Positions 1-5,036 of a DNA stretch of 8,162 nt are shown piece by piece. The position numbers were made by a program, and so were the translations under genes. The stretch's first letter is position 1, and each line of letters starts with the position of its first letter. This DNA comes from an uncultured Eubacteriales bacterium (GTDB lineage: Bacteria > Bacillota > Clostridia > Lachnospirales > Bianqueaceae). Location of the stretch: assembly GCA_902782895.1 (NCBI GenBank), contig CACZPA010000143.1:1-8162 (forward strand), read 5' to 3'. The notes under the pieces were generated by a model, which was not told the DNA's origin, searched no databases, and saw only the letters and a list, made by a program, of their open reading frames with translations.

Positions 1-1
1 C

Positions 2-1330
2 AACATTACGCCGAACGATTACCTGAATGAGAATCTCGATGTCCTGGAGGCGGTCGCGTGCGACCCTTATGTTGCCGGAAGCGATATCCTGGGCGAGGAA
101 ATCAACGATATCCGCGAGATTCAGCCGGTGATCGCGAGACTCGTCCGGATCGCCCGAAAGGATCCGACTTTTGTGATCCGGATTCACGCTGGCGAAAACG
201 ACAGCCTGAAGGATAATGTCGCGAATTCGATCGCAGCCGTCGAAGACGCGCTGGCAGAGGGGCAGACGATGCCGCATATGCGGATCGGGCATGGGCTGTA
301 TACGTCCAATCTGAAGACGCCGAAGGGCCGGCAGCTGCTGCAGGACATCGTGCGGAACCGTGTTGTGCTGGAATTCCAGATCACTTCGAACGTCCGCCTG
401 AACAACCTGAGCAAGGTTGAAAAGCATCCCTTGAAGCAGTATTTGAAGGCGGGTGTGATGTGCGTGCAGGGGACGGATGGCTGTGCGCTGTACGGGACGG
501 ATTCAATCGACGAGCAGCTGACGCTGGAAAAGCTTCTGGATCTGTCCCATGAGGATCTGCTGCAGATGCGCGCGGCCGAGGATCGCGTGGTTCAGGTGAG
601 CCTGCAGAATTTCCGGGACAAACAGGCAGCATTTGCGGAGCTGATCGGGTGCGGGCAGGCCGGAGCGGGGGATGTCCAGACGTTCTACGAGGGACGGATC
701 AGCAGATCGGCCGGCAGACAGGATGACCTTTTCCTGCAGGAAAAACGCGAAGATTCCACAGAGGTTTTCGCGGACCGTATCGAGGCACTTCCGGAGGGCC
801 TGACGCCGGTGATCCTTGCGGGCGGCAGCTTTAACAACGACCGGCACAGGACCGTAATGCTTCCTGGCGTTAAACGCCTGATCGACGAGATCCTGCAGGA
901 AGGCGATCCGAAGCGGGTCTGTTTCGTGATCGGCCATCAGTTCCAGGGCTACGAGAAATACCTGTATGATCGCAACCAGGGACAATTCCCGGTCTATGCC
1001 TTTGTGCCAGCCACGGTCAGCAAAGAGGAGAAACAGCGGATCCTGAGGGCAAACGTAAAGGTGCGGGTCGCGATCGAGCCTTCCCGTATGGGACTGTATA
1101 AGAGCATCGCGTATGAAATCTTCAAGACGAAGCCGTCCGTGCTGCTGGCGCTTGACGGGAATTCGGCCGGCGCGAATCTGATCCAGGAGGCCAAAAACGG
1201 CCGCGTGAAGTGCCGGATTTACGTCAATCCTCACGCGAAAATGCTCAAAGAAAAGGCGCATTCGCTGCAGGGTTATGTTACGTTTCTGACAGACGATATT
1301 GCGGCGTCCGAAATTCTGCGATGGACGTGA
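2..1330 (+). CDS. Adenosine/AMP-deaminase-like protein with C-terminal SLOG-like domain (5' end outside window)
   Basis: The frame is open from base 2, and the residues before the first in-window ATG (128) are already deaminase-like, so the true start lies upstream. Residue numbers here count from that Met. The metal-dependent deaminase barrel shows HAGE (20-23, zinc His and catalytic Glu), RIGHG (52-56), EFQITSN (82-88), HP (100-101) and GTDG (115-118). These match the second half of the adenosine/AMP deaminase fold; the N-terminal HxH zinc motif would be off-window. Canonical enzymes have Asp-Asp where this has Asp117-Gly118, so the substrate may not be adenosine. A linker (about 175-220) leads to a second domain (224-400) with ILAGGSF, VCFVIGHQ and ALDGNSAGANLIQEAKNGR. 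Its Rossmann-like strand-glycine pattern resembles SLOG/DprA-type nucleotide-binding folds; that assignment is tentative. The stop is 32 nt before the NERD-TIR gene, on the same strand, suggesting co-transcription. Its role as a nucleotide-processing effector or sensor is inference. Confidence 0.85.
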   Translation, partial: NITPNDYLNENLDVLEAVACDPYVAGSDILGEEINDIREIQPVIARLVRIARKDPTFVIRIHAGENDSLKDNVANSIAAVEDALAEGQTMPHMRIGHGLYTSNLKTPKGRQLLQDIVRNRVVLEFQITSNVRLNNLSKVEKHPLKQYLKAGVMCVQGTDGCALYGTDSIDEQLTLEKLLDLSHEDLLQMRAAEDRVVQVSLQNFRDKQAAFAELIGCGQAGAGDVQTFYEGRISRSAGRQDDLFLQEKREDSTEVFADRIEALPEGLTPVILAGGSFNNDRHRTVMLPGVKRLIDEILQEGDPKRVCFVIGHQFQGYEKYLYDRNQGQFPVYAFVPATVSKEEKQRILRANVKVRVAIEPSRMGLYKSIAYEIFKTKPSVLLALDGNSAGANLIQEAKNGRVKCRIYVNPHAKMLKEKAHSLQGYVTFLTDDIAASEILRWT

Positions 1331-1348
1331 CGGTATTCAGAGACAATG

Positions 1349-1355
1349 AGGAGGT
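1349..1355 (+). promoter_or_regulatory. Ribosome binding site of NERD-TIR gene
   Basis: AGGAGGT lies 7 nt before the ATG at 1363 and fixes that start. It is close to the ideal anti-16S sequence, so the gene is probably well translated independently of the upstream gene. Confidence 0.85.
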
Positions 1356-1362
1356 CTGACGA

Positions 1363-2424
1363 ATGGCTAAACTGATCGGCAGTGTACCGGAAGGTCTGAC
1401 GGTGACGGAGGAGAGTGTATATCGCTTTTTACAGGAGGAGCTGCCGGATTACATTTCCATCGGATTTCAGATGGATTTTGACGGAGCGGTCGCGGACGTG
1501 GTGCTGCTGGATCCGCATATCGGGATTTTCGTGCTCGAGGTCAGAAGCGGAACAGCGCTCAGTTATCAGGAAGGCCGATACCAGATCACATACCCGAACG
1601 GCATGACGCGGCCTTTTGAGCCGATGCGGACCAGAAATCTGCGGTATCGGGTGCTTGCCTATATGCGGAAGCATTTTCACATTTCGCCGCTTGTATATGA
1701 GCTGAACTGCTTTCCGATGCTGGATATTCCACAGGAAATCCGCTCCCGGATGCCGGAGCTGGAAGCGCATTTCCTGTTCCACGAGGATTTCCGGAACGCC
1801 AGAGCGTTCCTGCTGAAGCTGTTCCGTTTCTATACGGACGCGAGCTTCCGGCGCGGGAACGGCAGCAGAGAAGATCCCGTGTTTTTTGACGATCTGGACG
1901 ATGAAACCGTGTCGTGGATCACGAGCAGCTGGGGCAAAGAACTGTCACTGCCCGAACGTCCGGAGCGGCCGCCGCTTGTTTTTCTCAGCTATACCAGCAA
2001 CAATCAGGCAGTCGCGAAACAGATCCAGAAGGAACTGGAGAAAAGGGACATTTTTACGTGGAGATTTCCGATGGATATCCCGATCGGAGAGGATTACAGA
2101 CTCCATGAAACGGCTGCCATTGAGGCCTGCGATGCTTTTCTGATCCTGTTGTCAGCCTCGTCCCAGACAAAAGACGAAGTCCGGTACGAATTCGACACGG
2201 CGATGCGCCTGCATAAACCGGTTCTGCCGATTCTGCTCGGTGAATTCGACATCGATCCTTATTATCAGAAAGCGCTGAAGAGGATCGAATGGCGCAAAAT
2301 TACGGATAATGATTATTCTTTTATCCTGGAGATTGTCGAGAAGGTCAGAGAGCTCAAAAAACGTAATGATCCGGGGCCGGAAGATCCGGCAGCCCCGGAA
2401 AAGAAAGGGAACACAGAAACATGA
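1363..2424 (+). CDS. NERD-TIR fusion protein
   Basis: This 353-residue protein has two recognisable parts and no signal peptide or membrane segment. Residues about 15-125 resemble the nuclease-related NERD domain: a helix with EESVYRFLQEELPD, then D45 and GIFVLEVRSG (54-63). The usual E-x-K of this fold reads E59-V-R61, so nuclease activity is uncertain. Residues about 204-325 form a TIR domain: VFLSYTSNN (206-214), IPIGEDYR (239-246), CDAFLILLSASS (256-267), and DEVRYEFDTA (271-280), in which E276 sits at the catalytic glutamate position of NAD-cleaving TIRs, then KPVLPILLGE (285-294). The C-terminal tail (about 333-353) is charged and proline-rich. Bacterial TIR proteins typically consume NAD or make cyclic-ADP-ribose signals in anti-phage immunity. 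The gene follows the deaminase gene by 32 nt, and its stop overlaps the next start. TIR is secure; NERD is likely; pathway membership is inferred. Confidence 0.92.
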   Translation: MAKLIGSVPEGLTVTEESVYRFLQEELPDYISIGFQMDFDGAVADVVLLDPHIGIFVLEVRSGTALSYQEGRYQITYPNGMTRPFEPMRTRNLRYRVLAYMRKHFHISPLVYELNCFPMLDIPQEIRSRMPELEAHFLFHEDFRNARAFLLKLFRFYTDASFRRGNGSREDPVFFDDLDDETVSWITSSWGKELSLPERPERPPLVFLSYTSNNQAVAKQIQKELEKRDIFTWRFPMDIPIGEDYRLHETAAIEACDAFLILLSASSQTKDEVRYEFDTAMRLHKPVLPILLGEFDIDPYYQKALKRIEWRKITDNDYSFILEIVEKVRELKKRNDPGPEDPAAPEKKGNTET

Positions 2425-2981
2425 GAATCATCTTGAACGCCGCGATTGTGCTTTTTACGGCAGTGCCGCTGATCCGGGACTGCCGGAACAGCTCTTTTAA
2501 GGAGGTCTTTAAGTATTACACGACGCTGTCGAATGTGCTTTGCGCCATCGCGTCGCTGGTCGTGATCATCGCGCTGCTTGCGGGCCATGTGCCGCAGGCG
2601 GTGACACTTCTTAAGTATTGCGGGACAGTCGCGGTCACGGTAACACTGCTGACGGTGCTGTTCTTCCTTGCGCCGGCGGCAGGCGGACTGAAACCGCTGA
2701 TTACGGGGTCGGGATTCTTCCTGCACCTTGTGAATCCGCTGCTCGCGATCCTTACGAATATCCTCTGGGAAAAGCCTGTGGCGCCGTTTTGGATCGTGCT
2801 GCTGGGAGCGCTTTCGGTGCTGCTGTACGGCGTTGTGTATCTGTACAGAGTTGTCGTGATGCCGGCGGGGACAGGATGGGAGGATTTTTATGGATTCAAT
2901 AAGGAAGGAAAATGGCGGATCAGCTTCGCTTTTATGCTCATCGGGGGCCTGCTGATCAGCCTGGTTTTGTGGTTGATCTAA
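2421..2981 (+). CDS. Pr6Pr/AIG1-like multi-pass membrane protein
   Basis: This 186-residue, very hydrophobic protein has about five or six membrane spans (roughly 3-19, 36-56, 66-84, 95-113, 121-144, 167-185). The YYTTLSNVL segment (32-40), the LHLVNPLLAI segment (101-110) and the late WEDFYGFN segment (143-150) resemble the Pr6Pr group of Bacillota membrane proteins, related to eukaryotic AIG1/ADTRP. In AIG1 and ADTRP a membrane Thr and a His form the active site of a fatty-acid-ester hydrolase; T34 and H102 are the matching candidates here, by inference. Its ATG overlaps the NERD-TIR stop (ATGA, 4-nt overlap). There is only a weak AAAGGGA upstream, so translation is probably coupled to the upstream gene. 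That links its dosage to the TIR protein, for which a membrane partner would be plausible. Function is not established. Confidence 0.7.
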   Translation: MRIILNAAIVLFTAVPLIRDCRNSSFKEVFKYYTTLSNVLCAIASLVVIIALLAGHVPQAVTLLKYCGTVAVTVTLLTVLFFLAPAAGGLKPLITGSGFFLHLVNPLLAILTNILWEKPVAPFWIVLLGALSVLLYGVVYLYRVVVMPAGTGWEDFYGFNKEGKWRISFAFMLIGGLLISLVLWLI

Positions 2982-2984
2982 AAC

Positions 2985-2989
2985 GGAGG
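2985..2989 (+). promoter_or_regulatory. Ribosome binding site of SMP-30-like gene
   Basis: GGAGG lies 7 nt before the ATG at 2997. Another ATG at 2993 is only 3 nt from this site and opens a different frame with no recognisable protein, so spacing and homology favour 2997. Confidence 0.75.
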
Positions 2990-2996
2990 CTTATGG

Positions 2997-3914
2997 ATGG
3001 CAGGCGTAAAACACTATCAGGCGGTGCCTTTTGCGGGGGACAAAATTGGTTACGGGGATGGATCTGCTCTTGTAGAAAAAACTGGGCCCGGGGACAGATA
3101 TACTCTTGGCGAAGGGCCGATCATGGATTGGCGGACGGGGATTCTGTCCTTTGTAGATATCACGGAGGGACGGTTCTACCGGATTCTGCCGGACGGCAGA
3201 AAGGTCTGTTTTGAAGCGGGACAGCCGCTTGGCGCGGCGATTCCGGCGTTGAAACCGGGGACATATATCTTTGCCGCGACGGACGGGTTATATCGATTTG
3301 CAGACGAATCGATGACGCGGATCGCGGATCTGCGCGGCTATTACAATCAGTGGCAGCGCTCCAACGACGCGAAAGCAGACCCTGCGGGACGGCTTTTCTT
3401 CGGAGCGATTTCCAATGATAAAAGCTACGGGAACAACGGGAATCTGTTCTGCATGGATCCGGCCGGCGGCGGGATAACGGTCGCGCAGGCGGAGACGAAG
3501 ATTTCGAACGGCATGGCCTGGGACAGTTCACGAAAGAAGTTCTTTTTCTCGGATTCGCTTGAATATGCAGTTTTTGTATATGATTATGATGTGCGGACGG
3601 GACAGATTTCCAACCGGAAAAAGCTCTACGATGTCGAGGGCGGCGTTCCGGACGGGATGTGTATCGACGCAAACGATTGTCTTTGGGTTGCCGTCTGGGG
3701 AGGGAAACGAATCGAACAGAGGGATTCCGTCACCGGCGAGCTGCTGGCTGTGATCGACGTACCGGCGGAGCATGTATCTTCCTGCTGCTTTATGAGCGAT
3801 GATACGCTGTTTATCACGAGCTCGGCAGAAGGGCTACAGGGACAGTACGACGGTTGTCTTTTCACATGCAAGATCGATGCCGTTAAAGCAGGAACGGATT
3901 ACTGCGGATTCTGA
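2997..3914 (+). CDS. SMP-30/gluconolactonase/LRE-like beta-propeller hydrolase
   Basis: At 305 residues this is the usual length for the SMP-30/gluconolactonase (regucalcin-like) family, six-bladed propellers that use one divalent metal to hydrolyse sugar lactones or related esters. The metal ligands are visible: E39 in LGEGP, N171 in ISNGMAWD and D219 in VPDG. R121 and N123 in RSNDAKADPAGRLFFG match the substrate-contact region. FFFSDSLEYAVFVYDYD and LWVAVWGGKRIE are typical blade strands. No signal peptide, so cytoplasmic. It starts 15 nt after the membrane-protein stop behind a good ribosome binding site and ends 25 nt before the PAP2 gene, so it belongs to the same apparent operon. Substrate cannot be deduced; a lactone or phospho-sugar ester is the family expectation. 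Before the first motif there is an unusual stretch (26-35) encoded around a CCGGGGACAG repeat. Confidence 0.87.
   Translation: MAGVKHYQAVPFAGDKIGYGDGSALVEKTGPGDRYTLGEGPIMDWRTGILSFVDITEGRFYRILPDGRKVCFEAGQPLGAAIPALKPGTYIFAATDGLYRFADESMTRIADLRGYYNQWQRSNDAKADPAGRLFFGAISNDKSYGNNGNLFCMDPAGGGITVAQAETKISNGMAWDSSRKKFFFSDSLEYAVFVYDYDVRTGQISNRKKLYDVEGGVPDGMCIDANDCLWVAVWGGKRIEQRDSVTGELLAVIDVPAEHVSSCCFMSDDTLFITSSAEGLQGQYDGCLFTCKIDAVKAGTDYCGF
3088..3097 (+). repeat. CCGGGGACAG repeat copy in SMP-30-like gene
   Basis: This decamer is identical to the core of a short repeat found at 5137-5146, 6427-6436 and 6448-6457 (the last two on the other strand). Here it encodes the Gly-Asp of the TGPGDRY stretch just before the first metal-binding motif. 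A single 10-bp match could be chance in GC-rich coding DNA. Confidence 0.35.
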
Positions 3915-3928
3915 AACACTATAATTCC

Positions 3929-3933
3929 GGAGG
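3929..3933 (+). promoter_or_regulatory. Ribosome binding site of PAP2 gene
   Basis: GGAGG lies 6 nt before the ATG at 3940, in the 25-nt gap after the SMP-30-like stop. This supports 3940 as the start. Confidence 0.8.
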
Positions 3934-3939
3934 TTTTCT

Positions 3940-4668
3940 ATGAACAGGCTCCTTCAGCAAATCAAAAAAGTACCTATTTACGGGTGGTTTCTGGGTGTCG
4001 GGATTCTGGCCGCGCAGTATGGACTGTATCTTTTGGCGCATGGACTCAGTAATGTGCTGGGGACGGCAGGCTGGGCGTTCTGTCCCAAAATCGCCGCAAT
4101 CGACGACAGGATTCCGCTCATCGCTGTTTTTATCCTGATCTATGTGTATTCGTACGTGTTCTGGGTGTTCGGCCCGGTTTTCGCGACGCTGACAGAGAAA
4201 AAGAATCTCGTGAATTACCTGATCATGTTGGCCGCTTCCGAGCTGACCTGTTTTCTGATCCTGCTTTTTGCGCCGACATATATCGACCGCGAGGCGGAAG
4301 GCCTCCTGGAATACGCCGCTCGGCCCGGAGTCTTCAACTGGATGCTTCGAGTGATTTATCAGTCGGATGGCGGCAGGATCGGATACAATCTGATGCCGTC
4401 CCTGCATTGCCTAAGCAGCATGTGCTGTTATCTCGCGGTTCGCAGGCGGCCAGAAGTGTCCCGGACGCTGCGGATCTACTCTTGCGTTATGGTCGTCCTG
4501 ATCGCGATGTCCACGGTCTTCACGAAACAACATTATATAGTTGACGTGGTGACAGGACTTCTGATTCCCGTAATCTGGTATGTCATTGTGCAGAAAATCG
4601 ATCCTGCAGGGAGATACTTCCGGAAGCGTGTCAGCAATCACTTGGAAATCGCAGAAAAACAACAGTAA
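3940..4668 (+). CDS. PAP2-superfamily membrane phosphatase/transferase
   Basis: This 242-residue integral membrane protein has about six spans (roughly 13-33, 58-78, 90-110, 157-166, 178-194, 201-217). The PAP2 signature is clear: PSLH (153-156) and STVFTKQHYIVD (191-202), in which H156, H198 and D202 would be the catalytic residues. The Arg of the classical SR-x5-H-x3-D motif is Thr, and the classical N-terminal KxxxxxxRP motif is not visible, which points to the PAP2_3 subgroup related to inositol-phosphorylceramide synthases. Such enzymes remove or transfer phosphate-linked groups on lipids at the membrane. It is the last gene of the plus-strand cluster. Its final 13 residues (from about 230) and TAA stop are encoded inside the first unit of the downstream 72-bp array, so the C-terminus appears to have been replaced or extended by the repeat. 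Confidence 0.88.
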   Translation: MNRLLQQIKKVPIYGWFLGVGILAAQYGLYLLAHGLSNVLGTAGWAFCPKIAAIDDRIPLIAVFILIYVYSYVFWVFGPVFATLTEKKNLVNYLIMLAASELTCFLILLFAPTYIDREAEGLLEYAARPGVFNWMLRVIYQSDGGRIGYNLMPSLHCLSSMCCYLAVRRRPEVSRTLRIYSCVMVVLIAMSTVFTKQHYIVDVVTGLLIPVIWYVIVQKIDPAGRYFRKRVSNHLEIAEKQQ

Positions 4669-4987
4669 GCTGACACACTTCAGATGCTTTAGCCGCAGTG
4701 TGTCAGCAAACACTCCAAAATCGCAGAGAAACAGCAGTAAGCTGACACACTTCAGTTACTTTAGTCGCAGCGTGTCAGCAATCACTCCAAAATCACAGAG
4801 AAACAACAGTAAGCTGACACACTTCAGATACTTTAGCCGCAGTGTGTCAGCAATCACTCCAAAATCACAGAAAAACAGCAGTAAGCTGACACACTACAGC
4901 TACTATAGCCGCGGTGTGTCAGCTTACTTTTCATATTATCAAAAAATGAGCAGACTGCTGACACGTTTCGAGGGAGGTGGAGGGTCC
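4628..4987. repeat. Tandem 72-bp palindromic repeat array (four full units plus one degenerate)
   Basis: Units begin with GTGTCAGC at 4628, 4700, 4772, 4844 and 4916, exactly 72 bp apart. Each carries GCTGACAC 41 bp further on (4669, 4741, 4813, 4885, 4957). The next unit's first box follows at 31 bp. Units 1-4 are nearly identical throughout. Unit 5 keeps both boxes and their spacing, but its 33-bp interior is unrelated. Around each unit junction GCTGACACACT and AGTGTGTCAGC form 11-bp inverted arms with a 17-nt loop (for example 4669-4679 with 4697-4707). The copy at 4769-4779 has one mismatch and the last, at 4913-4923, differs at its innermost base. The array overlaps the PAP2 3' end and fills most of the convergent intergenic region. 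It could act as folded RNA, as terminators or as a protein-binding array. Confidence 0.95.
4880..4928. terminator. Possible bidirectional intrinsic terminator closing the array
   Basis: AGTAAGCTGACACAC (4880-4894) pairs perfectly with GTGTGTCAGCTTACT (4914-4928), a 15-bp stem with a 19-nt loop. It is followed by TTT on the plus strand and, on the minus strand, by GCTGTTTTT. It lies between convergent genes, 212 nt after the PAP2 stop and 109 nt after the GH2 stop. The loop is longer than usual and the plus-strand T-run is short, so efficiency is uncertain. Confidence 0.55.
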
Positions 4988-5019
4988 AAGAGTCTCGATG
5001 AATCTCGGAAAGACTTGGA
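4985..5019. other. Imperfect hairpin near GH2 3' end
   Basis: TCCAAG (4985-4990) pairs with CTTGGA (5014-5019). With small bulges the stem continues through TCT/AGA and CGA/TCG. No T-run follows on either strand, so it is not a standard intrinsic terminator; it may slow decay of the GH2 mRNA. Apart from this hairpin, nothing recognisable lies between the array end and 5036, and no gene is seen there. Confidence 0.3.
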
Positions 5020-5036
5020 GCACCTTCGGAAGTGTG

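Noticed and set aside
128..130. ATG at 128 as start of the deaminase gene
   Set aside because: There is no ribosome binding site, and the frame is open and deaminase-like upstream to base 2.
503..1261. 252-codon minus-strand open frame
   Set aside because: It is antisense to the deaminase gene, whose motifs are unmistakable. No family is recognised.
2993..3214. Alternative frame starting at the ATG at 2993
   Set aside because: It is too close to the ribosome binding site and belongs to a frame with no recognisable protein. The SMP-30 frame begins at 2997.
4628..4987. CRISPR array
   Set aside because: Units are continuous 72-bp repeats with almost identical interiors. There are no unique spacers and no cas genes nearby.
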